A stretch of 32,525 nt of DNA from a virus: IMG/VR virus record IMGVR_UViG_3300046746_000245, positions 1-32,525 of that record; one strand, written 5' to 3'. Of this stretch, positions 13,535 to 19,955 are shown in pieces. Numbering within the stretch: the stretch's first letter is position 1; each line of letters begins with the position of its first letter. A program made the position numbers and the translations under genes. A model generated the notes under the pieces. It was not told where the DNA came from and ran no database searches. It worked only from the letters and a program-made list of their open reading frames with translations.

Positions 13535-13852
13535 TTATTTACTAGGCTTGCCGTTTACGAACTCGTAAAACTTTTCAGCTGCTTCTAATACAGCATCAGC
13601 ACCTGGTACTTCAGGCATTGTTACTGTAGTTACTACTTCGTCACCGTCTTTAGTAACAGTAGTCTCGAACTGCCCTAATTTTGCGTGATAGTCGTTCCAA
13701 ATATTGTTTTGTGCCATCTCTAGCACTTTGGTACGAATTTCATATCCATTCTTGTTTGTATTAACTTTTGGCATTGCCTGCTTGAACATGTCTGCAATCT
13801 CTTGCGTTTGCTTCAAGATAGTTTCGCCGTATGTTGTTTCCACTTTTGACAT
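13535..13852 (-). CDS. hypothetical protein, phasin-like composition (105 aa)
   Basis: ATG at 13852 with AAGGAGAATATA upstream. The protein is largely helical at both ends (ETILKQTQEIADMFKQAM; DAVLEAAEKFYEFVNGK) with a beta stretch between (VTKDGDEVVTTVTMPEV). The composition recalls phasin-like or small structural proteins, but no signature is decisive. It has its own sigma70-type promoter (13888-13916) with a TGTAAC dyad over the -10. Confidence 0.7.
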   Translation of the reverse strand: MSKVETTYGETILKQTQEIADMFKQAMPKVNTNKNGYEIRTKVLEMAQNNIWNDYHAKLGQFETTVTKDGDEVVTTVTMPEVPGADAVLEAAEKFYEFVNGKPSK

Positions 13853-13881
13853 TATATTCTCCTTGTGTGTCTGTGTGTAGT

Positions 13882-13895
13882 GTTACAATTGTAAC
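13882..13895. promoter_or_regulatory. operator-like palindrome GTTACAATTGTAAC
   Basis: A perfect 14-bp palindrome that contains the -10 box of the leftward promoter at 13888-13916. Related TGTAAC/GTTACA dyads lie near 15833, 16616 and 17008. Confidence 0.55.
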
Positions 13896-13916
13896 ATGGT
13901 ATTTAGTGTTTGTCAA
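13888..13916 (-). promoter_or_regulatory. sigma70-type promoter
   Basis: Minus strand TTGACA (13916-13911), 17 bp, TACAAT (13893-13888). It drives the gene at 13852. The spacer also contains TAAATACC. Confidence 0.7.
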
Positions 13917-14134
13917 CCGCCTGGGACAAAATCTTTTGGACGATACCACACTTTTTGATCGTGTAGCCGTCCTAGCAGTTCTTGTATCTCATGCATTTCG
14001 TCTTTCAACTTTTCAGATACATCGCCTTGAGCAATGGCCATTCCTCTACGGCCGGCCTTTGCTCTTAATGCTTGTTCGATAACCTCAATGTCTCTTACTG
14101 ATAATTCAAAGTTATTATTTGGTTTATTACTCAT
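13913..14134 (-). CDS. hypothetical protein (73 aa)
   Basis: I start at ATG 14134 (MSNKPNNNFELSVRDIEVIE), with GGAAG upstream and the stop of the tiny gene overlapping (TGATGA context). The protein is helical with an arginine-rich centre (RAKAGRRGMA) and a basic/aromatic end (QKVWYRPKDFVPGG). No family recognised. Last gene of the leftward module; its stop overlaps the -35 of the next promoter. Confidence 0.65.
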   Translation of the reverse strand: MSNKPNNNFELSVRDIEVIEQALRAKAGRRGMAIAQGDVSEKLKDEMHEIQELLGRLHDQKVWYRPKDFVPGG

Positions 14135-14211
14135 CGGTCTTCCATTAAACAGGCAAATGTTATCATACCAGCTATCCATCCGTATACAACGATAAAATAG
14201 AGTGCTGTCAT
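14131..14211 (-). CDS. tiny membrane protein (26 aa)
   Basis: ATG at 14211 overlaps the DUF6356 gene's stop by 4 bp (ATGA), and its own stop overlaps the next ATG. The whole product is one membrane helix (ALYFIVVYGWIAGMITFACL) plus MEDR. It is very small, but the double overlap argues for a true coupled gene. Confidence 0.5.
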   Translation of the reverse strand: MTALYFIVVYGWIAGMITFACLMEDR

Positions 14212-14405
14212 TGTTTTCTATCCTTTAGAATACTTTCCATTGTGTCTGTTGCTGTGGTTGTGAAGAAGCGTGGAGCAAAAGCATGAACTACAAGTGCAGG
14301 CACTAATAGCTGAAGTTTTACAGCTACTTTTAGTGCCTTAATCATATGTTCAGGTGCAGATTCTCCTACTGTTTCTAAATGTGCTTTACATTGATTACTA
14401 AACAT
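14208..14405 (-). CDS. DUF6356 family protein
   Basis: At 65 residues the protein has the layout I associate with DUF6356, a short family mostly of alphaproteobacteria: F-x-x-HLETVGES, then EHMIKALKVAVKLQLLVPAL, the conserved HAFAPRFFTTTATD, and a short polar end. One membrane-associated helix (residues 25-42). Function unknown. The ATG at 14405 follows AGGAGAATATA. Confidence 0.7.
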   Translation of the reverse strand: MFSNQCKAHLETVGESAPEHMIKALKVAVKLQLLVPALVVHAFAPRFFTTTATDTMESILKDRKQ

Positions 14406-14414
14406 TATATTCTC

Positions 14415-14639
14415 CTATGGACATTTAAAGTTTTTACATCCGCTTACATTTTGAGGATCATATACACTTCCGTCATATTGTGACCCTGTTTTGTTTTTGC
14501 CTGTTTCTACGCCAAAGTTACAACTTGCTACTGCAAGAAAAAAGGCTAATGATCCCCACACGGTAATTTTTGTCCAACGCATAAACCCTGCAAAGGAACG
14601 TTCAGCTTCTGCTTGTGCTTCTGGTCTTGGATCTGTCAT
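14415..14639 (-). CDS. aa3-type cytochrome oxidase subunit IV-like protein
   Basis: Start ATG 14639, 4-bp overlap with the DoxX gene stop. The first 45 residues (AEAERSFAGFMRWTKITVWG, then LAFFLAVASCN) match the layout of the bacterial aa3-type oxidase subunit IV family: acidic start, F-x-GF-x-R/K, one membrane helix ending A-x-x-N. A short extracytoplasmic tail carries two further cysteines (GCKNFKC). This is a motif-level match, so a plain small membrane protein remains possible. Its placement beside a cupredoxin and DoxX supports a respiratory role. Confidence 0.55.
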   Translation of the reverse strand: MTDPRPEAQAEAERSFAGFMRWTKITVWGSLAFFLAVASCNFGVETGKNKTGSQYDGSVYDPQNVSGCKNFKCP

Positions 14640-15040
14640 GTTCTGTTTCCTCGCAGAGCAAAATACATTCCGCCTACCCAAAGTAGTACATGAAGATTGT
14701 CATACCATAAGACGTCCCAGAAACTTTCAGGTTCGCCTGTCCATATAACACCTGTCATAATACTTGCAATAGTAATGCCACTAAAACGTGTGATGATATC
14801 ACCAAACTCTTTTGTTCGTTTGATATAGTCTGCTAAACCGCCAATTAATAATCCTCCAGCGGCTCCAAGTTCTCCTATTACAACAAAGGACCACACCAGT
14901 AGGGTTAATTCTACTGGCGAGTCTTCAATGTTGATTGGCCACTTGTTCAAACCTTGCTGTAGGAATATAACAATTAATGGAATACGTAGTAGCCAATGAG
15001 TCATACAAAACTCAGGTATTTTATTAACCAAACTTTTCAT
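14636..15040 (-). CDS. DoxX-like membrane protein
   Basis: Four membrane segments; the opening LLRIPLIVIFLQQGLNKWP is the DoxX signature (R-x-x-L-x-x-x-F-x-x-x-G-x-x-K), and a glycine-rich second helix follows (VIGELGAAGGLLIGGLADYI). DoxX proteins are linked to quinone-linked electron transfer and thiol stress, although many are uncharacterised. It overlaps both neighbours by 4 bp and so is part of the pseudoazurin operon. Confidence 0.8.
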   Translation of the reverse strand: MKSLVNKIPEFCMTHWLLRIPLIVIFLQQGLNKWPINIEDSPVELTLLVWSFVVIGELGAAGGLLIGGLADYIKRTKEFGDIITRFSGITIASIMTGVIWTGEPESFWDVLWYDNLHVLLWVGGMYFALRGNRT

Positions 15041-15327
15041 TCCAAATGATCCTCAGCACCATATGCTTCTTGCCAATACTCATGTGTTTGATATGCTGCC
15101 GTAACATAGCCTGCCGCAAACGCAAATAGAACCAATGCTGTAATCTTAAGATTCTTTTTCAGTCCGCCTTTGCCTTTGCTGCGTTTGTATGCTCGCCACA
15201 TCCACCAAAAGCCGCCAATGGTAAGCACTGTGCTGAGTGCAATAATCCAAGGGTTGCTTGCTAGTTGTGCTCCTGTTGCACCAAATATAAGCAATAGAAG
15301 TCCGTTAATGTAACATGCTGGACACAT
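15037..15327 (-). CDS. membrane protein with N-terminal CPxC motif (96 aa)
   Basis: Begins MCPACYINGLLLLIFGATGA. The CPAC pair (C2, C5) resembles a redox or metal-binding CxxC beside the membrane. Three helices are likely: residues 8-22, 27-45 and 60-78 (ITALVLFAFAAGYVTAAY). The start overlaps the pseudoazurin stop by one base. It could pass copper or electrons to its neighbour; that is inference. No family name assigned. Confidence 0.75.
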   Translation of the reverse strand: MCPACYINGLLLLIFGATGAQLASNPWIIALSTVLTIGGFWWMWRAYKRSKGKGGLKKNLKITALVLFAFAAGYVTAAYQTHEYWQEAYGAEDHLE

Positions 15328-15752
15328 TATAGATCAGCCAATAACTCTTTTAGTTTCTTCTTTGATTTGCCACGTACTTTTGCACCTTTAATTGCATCAA
15401 CACCTTCTTGTGTCAACTCACCTACAACAACAATAGCAATCATGCCCATGCTTTTGTGTGGAGTACACTGATACAAGTATACACCTGGTGTATCAAATGT
15501 GATTGTAACTTCTTTTGACAGTTTTGATTTCTTAGGTGCGTCCCATCCATCTGGACCAGCAATGAATTCTACATTGTGACCTTTTGATGTTGGTAGCCAT
15601 GTGATTGAATCTCCTACTTCGATAGTTGAGATATCTTCACTATAAACCATCTTAGCGCCGTCATCACGCTTGTTCAGCATGTCAACGGATATGTCAGCTG
15701 CAAATGCAGGTGCTGCTAAAAACAGAGCAGCGGCTGTGACTAGATTTCGCAT
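15327..15752 (-). CDS. pseudoazurin (type 1 copper protein)
   Basis: I start at ATG 15752 (MRNLVTAAALFLAAPAFA), after AAAGGAAAACAAT; the longer frame would cover the promoter. A signal peptide ends at AFA-AD (about residue 19), so the mature protein is periplasmic. Type 1 copper ligands of the pseudoazurin pattern are all present: H59 (SKGHNVEF), C96, H99 and M104 (YQCTPHKSMGM). A lysine-rich helical tail follows (KVRGKSKKKLKELL), as in pseudoazurins. These proteins carry electrons to denitrification enzymes or oxidases. At 141 residues it is full length and probably functional. Confidence 0.9.
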   Translation of the reverse strand: MRNLVTAAALFLAAPAFAADISVDMLNKRDDGAKMVYSEDISTIEVGDSITWLPTSKGHNVEFIAGPDGWDAPKKSKLSKEVTITFDTPGVYLYQCTPHKSMGMIAIVVVGELTQEGVDAIKGAKVRGKSKKKLKELLADL

Positions 15753-15787
15753 ATTGTTTTCCTTTGTCTGTAAATATGTGTGTAATA

Positions 15788-15816
15788 TATATAGCATGAC
15801 TTAACCTGTTTGTCAA
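15788..15816 (-). promoter_or_regulatory. sigma70-type promoter for pseudoazurin operon
   Basis: Minus strand TTGACA (15816-15811), 17 bp, TATATA (15793-15788), about 35 bp upstream of the pseudoazurin ATG. Confidence 0.7.
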
Positions 15817-15832
15817 GTCATGCTGAGTGTGT

Positions 15833-15855
15833 AATATTGTAGCAGTTACAATATT
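15833..15855. promoter_or_regulatory. perfect inverted repeat AATATTGTA-N5-TACAATATT
   Basis: Two 9-bp arms flank GCAGT, just upstream of the pseudoazurin -35 and overlapping the stop of the 15854 gene. It could be an operator related to the TGTAAC dyads nearby, or a weak terminator for the upstream gene (few T residues follow). Confidence 0.5.
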
Positions 15856-15988
15856 ATGATGTTGGATACATGTTATGTTTGTATTCTGAAATACGCTGTG
15901 CTTCTTTAAACATACCTTTGCTACGCAATTCACGAATTGCCATGCAGTATGAACGATATTCCATTGCTTTCAAAAATCTCTTAAACAT
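15854..15988 (-). CDS. small basic protein (44 aa)
   Basis: ATG at 15988 lies eight bases inside the upstream gene, with GGAGATAAAG as ribosome binding site. The protein reads MFKRFLKAMEYRSYCMAIRE, then LRSKGMFKEAQRISEY. The segment REL-x-S-x-G-x-x-KEA resembles AELSRQGFHKEA in the gene upstream and ELSRLTTHEL in the DUF1127 gene, so these three may share a small helical unit. Function unknown. Confidence 0.65.
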   Translation of the reverse strand: MFKRFLKAMEYRSYCMAIRELRSKGMFKEAQRISEYKHNMYPTS

Positions 15989-16175
15989 CTTTATCTCCTA
16001 GCATCAATGCTTTGGCTTCTTTGTGAAAGCCTTGGCGTGATAGTTCAGCTGCTGCTCTTGCTCTGCCTGCTGATTCTCCAAATGCCCAAACACCCATTGC
16101 AAATGCAACTAGATATTTGCTAAGTGTTTTGATAAACTTTGGTGTTGATACGGGTGTTTCGCCTACTGCTTCCAT
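15981..16175 (-). CDS. small hypothetical protein (64 aa)
   Basis: ATG at 16175 (MEAVGETPVSTPKFIKTLSK) overlaps the DUF1127 stop by one base; GAGAGG is upstream. A moderately hydrophobic helix (LVAFAMGVWAFGESAGRARA) is followed by AAELSRQGFHKEAKALM, a YjiS-like short helical segment. Possibly membrane-associated. Function unknown. Confidence 0.65.
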   Translation of the reverse strand: MEAVGETPVSTPKFIKTLSKYLVAFAMGVWAFGESAGRARAAAELSRQGFHKEAKALMLGDKDV

Positions 16176-16435
16176 TATACCCAACCTCTCAAGTTACGGT
16201 TGATTTCTACAAGTTCACCGTATGCTGATTTTGGATATGACTGGTGTGCTATAAACTTGATATCGCCTCGTGAAAGACCAATGTCGTTTAGTTCATGGGT
16301 TGTAAGTCTTGAAAGCTCATTGATAGTGTGTTTGATGTTTCTGCGTCTTTTGATTTCGGCACCTAGTCTTTTGAAAAAGTTAGCGATGCCGTGAAGTCCA
16401 ACTGTTTCGAATGTGTTTGCTACTAAAGTAGTCAT
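16175..16435 (-). CDS. DUF1127 (YjiS-like) domain protein
   Basis: ATG 16435 with AAAGGAAAATAAC upstream. The C-terminal half carries the DUF1127 motif: basic RRRNIKHTINELSRLTTHEL, then NDIGLSRGDIKFIA. In alphaproteobacteria DUF1127 proteins are small arginine-rich regulators, some tied to phosphate and RNA metabolism. It is set between a structured leader and other mini-proteins and lies 600 bp from a phosphate permease gene, which is suggestive only. Confidence 0.8.
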   Translation of the reverse strand: MTTLVANTFETVGLHGIANFFKRLGAEIKRRRNIKHTINELSRLTTHELNDIGLSRGDIKFIAHQSYPKSAYGELVEINRNLRGWV

Positions 16436-16605
16436 GTTATTTTCCTTTGTATATATGTGTGTGTGATTTCTAAGGTTCGTCACGTACCCCGGTCTCTTCC
16501 GGCGTCACCTTTGTATGGCATAGGACATGCCCTTCATCATTTTTATAGAGCTGAAGACGCTCTAGTAGTTTGAAATAGGACAGTCTGACTGCCCTATCTC
16601 GCTTT
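16436..16605 (-). ncRNA. structured leader / candidate small RNA
   Basis: No gene fits here. Read on the minus strand, the leader of the DUF1127 gene can fold into four hairpins: GGGCAG-loop-CTGTCC (near 16594-16579), TAGAGC-GTCTTCA-GCTCTA (near 16564-16546), GGCAT-GTCCT-ATGCC (16533-16519) and CCGG-AAGAGA-CCGG (near 16502-16489). It could be an attenuator, a riboswitch or a processed RNA. It matches no riboswitch class I know. Confidence 0.4.
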
Positions 16606-16613
16606 TATTTATA
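16606..16613 (-). promoter_or_regulatory. late promoter box TATAAATA
   Basis: TATAAATA on the minus strand, three bases downstream of the sigma70 -10 of the same transcript, so the DUF1127 unit may be read both early and late. Confidence 0.6.
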
Positions 16614-16615
16614 GT

Positions 16616-16644
16616 AATGTAACACTGTTATGCACGAAAATCAA
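16616..16644 (-). promoter_or_regulatory. sigma70-type promoter
   Basis: Minus strand TTGATT (16644-16639), 17 bp, TACATT (16621-16616) inside a TGTTACATT context like that of the 13888 promoter. It drives the structured leader and the DUF1127 gene. Confidence 0.5.
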
Positions 16645-16694
16645 CCGTTTTAGTCAACATCTATGTGCATTGCCGTTATGCGTTAACCGCAACT

Positions 16695-16871
16695 CTACAC
16701 TATGTTTCGACGATCGATAGGATCACCACGTAGCATACATTCCATTACGTATGCTCTATCATGTTCTTGAAACTCTGTCTTAACATAGTTTTCAAGATTT
16801 CTCATTCTCATGTCTCTTGGTAGTCTGACCGCAGTCATTACACTACCAAGCAAGTTTGCTATAGTTGTCAT
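16695..16871 (-). CDS. small hypothetical protein (58 aa)
   Basis: ATG 16871 (MTTIANLLGSVMTAVRLPRD) follows TTGGAGAAAACA. A hydrophobic start is followed by an arginine-rich helical part (MRMRNLENYVKTEF) and MECMLRGDPIDRRN. The opening MTT-x-x-AN resembles the start of the DUF1127 protein (MTTLVANTF), so the two may be distant relatives. Function unknown. Confidence 0.6.
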   Translation of the reverse strand: MTTIANLLGSVMTAVRLPRDMRMRNLENYVKTEFQEHDRAYVMECMLRGDPIDRRNIV

Positions 16872-16972
16872 TGTTTTCTCCAATATGTAATGCTGTCTTA
16901 TATGGCGGACGCCCGTTGTCTTTTCAACGTGTCAGGTCGAAGGTGTGAATCACTTCTCTTTTCTGGCCGTTT

Positions 16973-16980
16973 TATTTATC
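16973..16980 (-). promoter_or_regulatory. late promoter box GATAAATA
   Basis: Minus strand GATAAATA about 100 bp upstream of the gene at 16871, with a leader that includes a small GTTG-AAAAGA-CAAC hairpin. Confidence 0.5.
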
Positions 16981-16986
16981 TATAGG

Positions 16987-17015
16987 TTGACAAATGATAA
17001 TTAAAATTGTAACAT
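16987..17015 (+). promoter_or_regulatory. sigma70-type promoter for PiT-like gene
   Basis: TTGACA (16987-16992), 17 bp, TAACAT (17010-17015). The -10 is weak and embedded in the dyad TGTAAC-N8-GTTACA (17008-17027), which suggests regulation. Confidence 0.5.
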
Positions 17016-17027
17016 ATAATAGTTACA
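17008..17027. promoter_or_regulatory. operator-like dyad TGTAAC-N8-GTTACA
   Basis: Perfect 6-bp half sites overlap the -10 of the permease promoter and recall the palindrome at 13882-13895. Confidence 0.5.
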
Positions 17028-17070
17028 TTTGTGAGCGACGGGGTAAAGCCGTCAAGCAAAGGAGAAAGAA

Positions 17071-18042
17071 ATGGACGCACTCACCTTATGGAGCCTACTT
17101 GGCTTCTTATTAGCTGCCTATGCAGTTATAGCAAACGATTCAGTACAGACTCTCGGTACATGGATGGCATCAAACAATGAGAGATTCAACTATAAAGTAT
17201 TATGGGCAGCAGCAAGTGCAGTATTACTTGCAACACTATGGTATGGTTGGAGTGTAAATGGTGGAGACATCAGTTACGGCAGATTAAACAAAATCCCATG
17301 GCAAGAGGTACAATGGTATCACGCAGCCGCACCTGCTATTCTTGTAGCACTTACAAGGATGGGCGTACCAGTTAGCACAAGTTTCTTAGTGCTGTCAGTA
17401 TTTGCTAGTACCTTTGTACTAGAGAAGATGCTTATGAAATCAATCATGGGCTATGGTGTTGCAGCCGCATTTGCATATGCAGTATGGTTTGCAATACACA
17501 AGTACTTCGGTAGATGGTATGATGAAACTGAAAAGGTTGCTGAAAAGAACAAGAAGTTTTGGCGTGTAGCACAATGGGTAGCAACAGGCGGCTTGTGGTG
17601 GACTTGGTTGTCACATGACATGGCAAACATTGCAGTGTTCCTTCCACGTGAAGTTCCGCTGGACCTAATGTTCCTAGTCAGCGCAGTGTTCGTAGGCGGC
17701 TTGTTCTTTATGTTTAGAGAACGAGGCGGCAAGATACAACAGATTGTACTAGAGAAACACAACACAAGATATGTGCGTAGTGCAACGTTGATTGACTTGT
17801 TCTACTGGCTATGCTTATACTTCTTTAAAGAGCTCAACGATATTCCAATGTCAACAACATGGGTGTTCGTAGGCTTGTTAGCAGGACGTGAGTTGGCTAT
17901 GGCAACCTACTTTGGCAAGAAGAAAACCAAATCAGTGTTTCCACTAGTGGCAAAAGACTTTGGTAAGATGATGGTAGGACTAGGCGCAAGTGTCGCACTT
18001 GTTCTAATGATCCATTATATTATTGTACCAAACGGACTATAA
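17071..18042 (+). CDS. PiT-family-like inorganic phosphate permease
   Basis: A 323-residue integral membrane protein with about eight or nine helices and the internal duplication of PiT/PHO4 transporters: ANDSVQTLGT (21-30) paired with HDMANIAVFLPR (182-193), and GVPVSTSF (98-105) paired with DIPMSTTWVF (257-266). PiT proteins take up phosphate (or metal-phosphate) with a cation. GGAGAAAGAA precedes the ATG. It is shorter than typical bacterial PitA (about 500 residues) and lacks the long central loop. Own regulated promoter and terminator; likely boosts phosphate uptake for phage DNA synthesis. Confidence 0.8.
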   Translation: MDALTLWSLLGFLLAAYAVIANDSVQTLGTWMASNNERFNYKVLWAAASAVLLATLWYGWSVNGGDISYGRLNKIPWQEVQWYHAAAPAILVALTRMGVPVSTSFLVLSVFASTFVLEKMLMKSIMGYGVAAAFAYAVWFAIHKYFGRWYDETEKVAEKNKKFWRVAQWVATGGLWWTWLSHDMANIAVFLPREVPLDLMFLVSAVFVGGLFFMFRERGGKIQQIVLEKHNTRYVRSATLIDLFYWLCLYFFKELNDIPMSTTWVFVGLLAGRELAMATYFGKKKTKSVFPLVAKDFGKMMVGLGASVALVLMIHYIIVPNGL

Positions 18043-18049
18043 TATTTGG

Positions 18050-18078
18050 AAAGGCTGTGTTTTATAATGCAGCCTTTT
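18050..18078 (+). terminator. rho-independent terminator
   Basis: AAAGGCTG (18050-18057), a 12-nt loop, CAGCCTTT (18070-18077), then TTCT. It ends the permease transcript. Confidence 0.75.
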
Positions 18079-18081
18079 CTC

Positions 18082-18109
18082 TTGACTAAATTATCAACGA
18101 TGCTATAAT
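18082..18109 (+). promoter_or_regulatory. sigma70-type promoter, leaderless start
   Basis: TTGACT (18082-18087), 16 bp, TATAAT (18104-18109). The expected start point, 6-7 bp on, falls on the ATG at 18116. Confidence 0.75.
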
Positions 18110-18115
18110 TACAGT

Positions 18116-18868
18116 ATGAAGATAGGAATAGCAGGTTACGGATTTGTAGGTAAAGCACACGAAGGTGCTTTGAAAGATTATCATGACTTAATTATATATG
18201 ATCCTGCACTTGGACACTACGGTGATCTAAGACATGCAGATGCAATTATTGTTTGTGTTAGTACGCCTCAAGGTTCACACGGCGGATGTCATATGGATAA
18301 TGTGTATGATGTTGTCAACAACAATTCTAATGTACCAATATTAATAAAAAGTACAATTAGTATCGAAGGATGGGACATGTTGAAACATGTATTTCCTTTT
18401 ACAAGTATAACATTTTCTCCGGAGTTCTTAAGAGCAGCATCAGCACTAGAAGACTTTCAAAACACCGACACAATATTATTAGGCGGTGGTAACACAGGCT
18501 TTTGGGCTGATATCTTTATTACAGCAATGGGTAAAATTAATGTTAACATAGCAAATCCAAAAGAACTTATTGTAACAAAGTATGCTCGCAATAGTTTCTT
18601 GGCACTCAAGGTTGCATACTTCAATCAAATAAATGACCTGTGTAAGGATGCAGGTGTTGACTATGAGCAAGTAAGAATGTATACTACACTAGACAATAGG
18701 ATAGGTGAAAGCCATACTACAATAACAGATGAACGTGGGTTTGGCGGACATTGCTTTCCTAAAGACACAGGTGCATTTATTGTGTCAGGAAAAAAGTACG
18801 GCGAACATCTATCAATATTAGAAGAAGCAATAAAATATAACCATCGGGTCAGAAAGGATGACACTTGA
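18116..18868 (+). CDS. UDP-glucose/nucleotide-sugar dehydrogenase-like protein
   Basis: The N-terminal Rossmann motif [11 protein letters not shown] (residues 4-14), [11 protein letters not shown] with E103, the [18 protein letters not shown] segment with K165, and the catalytic cysteine C213 in [11 protein letters not shown] are all present. These enzymes oxidise a UDP-sugar to the uronic acid with two NAD. At 250 residues it stops after the catalytic cysteine domain and lacks the C-terminal UDP-binding domain (usual length about 390-450). Its activity is therefore uncertain, but the same short form could be a phage-adapted version. Possible use: capsule or glycan change. Confidence 0.8.
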   Translation: MKIGIAGYGFVGKAHEGALKDYHDLIIYDPALGHYGDLRHADAIIVCVSTPQGSHGGCHMDNVYDVVNNNSNVPILIKSTISIEGWDMLKHVFPFTSITFSPEFLRAASALEDFQNTDTILLGGGNTGFWADIFITAMGKINVNIANPKELIVTKYARNSFLALKVAYFNQINDLCKDAGVDYEQVRMYTTLDNRIGESHTTITDERGFGGHCFPKDTGAFIVSGKKYGEHLSILEEAIKYNHRVRKDDT

Positions 18869-18870
18869 AA

Positions 18871-19803
18871 ATGAAGATTATCACAGGAAACGCTAATCCT
18901 AAATTAGCAAACGAGATTGCTGAACATTGTTTTAGCGACCTTGTTCCAGCCAAAGTCACTACCTTTGCAGATGGTGAAACAAGCGTAGAGTTCCAAGAAA
19001 ATATACGAGGAGAAGATGTTTTTATTATCCAAAGCACAGCAACTCCTGTTAATGATAGTCTTATGGAATTAATGATTATGATTGATGCTGCCAAGCGCAG
19101 CAGTGCAAAACGTATAACCGCAGTAATACCTTATTTTGGATATGCACGACAAGATCGTAAAAGTGCAAGTCGTACTCCTATCACAGCAAAACTTGTTGCA
19201 AATTTAATTACAACATCAGGTGCTGATAGAATACTTACTATGGATTTACATGCCGGACAGATACAAGGTTTCTTTGACATCCCTGTGGATGATTTAACAA
19301 GCCGTGTAGTCTTTGCTAAAGACATCAAACGTAATGTAGGTACAGATGATGGCACTGTGTTTGTATCACCTGATGCAGGCGGTGCTGTTAGAGCCCGTAA
19401 GTTTGCAGACATGTTTGGTGGTGACATTGCTATTGTAGACAAACGTAGGCCTGAAGCAGGCAAGAGTGAAGTAATGGCCCTAATTGGTGATGTTAAAGGA
19501 AAACATGCTATCCTGGTAGATGACATTGTTGACTCAGGCGGAACACTCTGTAGTGCAGCCAAAGCAATTATGGACGCAGGTGCATTGTCAGTTCGTGCAT
19601 ACATTACACACGGTGTATTGTCAGGAGAAGCATGTCAAAAAGTTGAGAAGAGTGTGCTAGAAGAACTAGTAATCACTGACAGCATTGCAGATCGTTGTCC
19701 TAGGAACTGCAAAAAGACACGACAGGTTAGTGTCGCGCCTTTGTTTGGTGAAGCGATACGCAGAGTAACTAACGAAGAGTCAGTGAGTAGTTTGTTTGTA
19801 TGA
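18871..19803 (+). CDS. prs: ribose-phosphate pyrophosphokinase
   Basis: Makes PRPP from ribose-5-phosphate and ATP, feeding nucleotide and NAD synthesis. Recognised by [11 protein letters not shown] (88-98), the metal site [12 protein letters not shown] (D125, H127), the [13 protein letters not shown] loop (190-202) and the PRPP loop [12 protein letters not shown] (214-225). At 310 residues it is full length. I start at ATG 18871 ([12 protein letters not shown]), not the TTG two codons earlier. It directly follows the dehydrogenase gene in one operon and overlaps the small gene after it by 4 bp. Confidence 0.93.
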   Translation: MKIITGNANPKLANEIAEHCFSDLVPAKVTTFADGETSVEFQENIRGEDVFIIQSTATPVNDSLMELMIMIDAAKRSSAKRITAVIPYFGYARQDRKSASRTPITAKLVANLITTSGADRILTMDLHAGQIQGFFDIPVDDLTSRVVFAKDIKRNVGTDDGTVFVSPDAGGAVRARKFADMFGGDIAIVDKRRPEAGKSEVMALIGDVKGKHAILVDDIVDSGGTLCSAAKAIMDAGALSVRAYITHGVLSGEACQKVEKSVLEELVITDSIADRCPRNCKKTRQVSVAPLFGEAIRRVTNEESVSSLFV

Positions 19804-19955
19804 ACAAGATACCTATGAAAGGCGGAGATGAATACGATGGCTTAACCAAAGCACGTAAGTTCTATTCCTGGAGTAAAGGACAACTCAAAAAGATTAAACG
19901 AGGTTATAATAAACGACTTCGTAAAACAGGAAAGAACTTAAATGAGGATTCTTAG
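19800..19955 (+). CDS. small basic conserved protein (51 aa)
   Basis: ATG at 19800 overlaps the prs stop (ATGA). The product is lysine/arginine-rich and helical: [19 protein letters not shown], then [18 protein letters not shown]. Basic character suggests RNA or DNA binding. I have the impression of similar short proteins in other marine phages, but no function is known. The stop overlaps the convergent lipase gene by 4 bp. Confidence 0.7.
   Translation: MNKIPMKGGDEYDGLTKARKFYSWSKGQLKKIKRGYNKRLRKTGKNLNEDS

Noticed and set aside
13900-13908. TAAATACC on the minus strand as a late promoter
   Set aside because: It falls in the spacer of a good sigma70 promoter and lacks the TAT start; likely chance overlap.
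17015-17020. TATAAT as the -10 of the permease promoter
   Set aside because: It lies 22 bp from the TTGACA, too far; TAACAT at 17 bp was used, although the weak match leaves doubt.
19131-19604. 157-residue minus-strand frame inside prs
   Set aside because: Shadow of a strongly conserved gene; composition (many S, A, L) is typical of an antisense frame.
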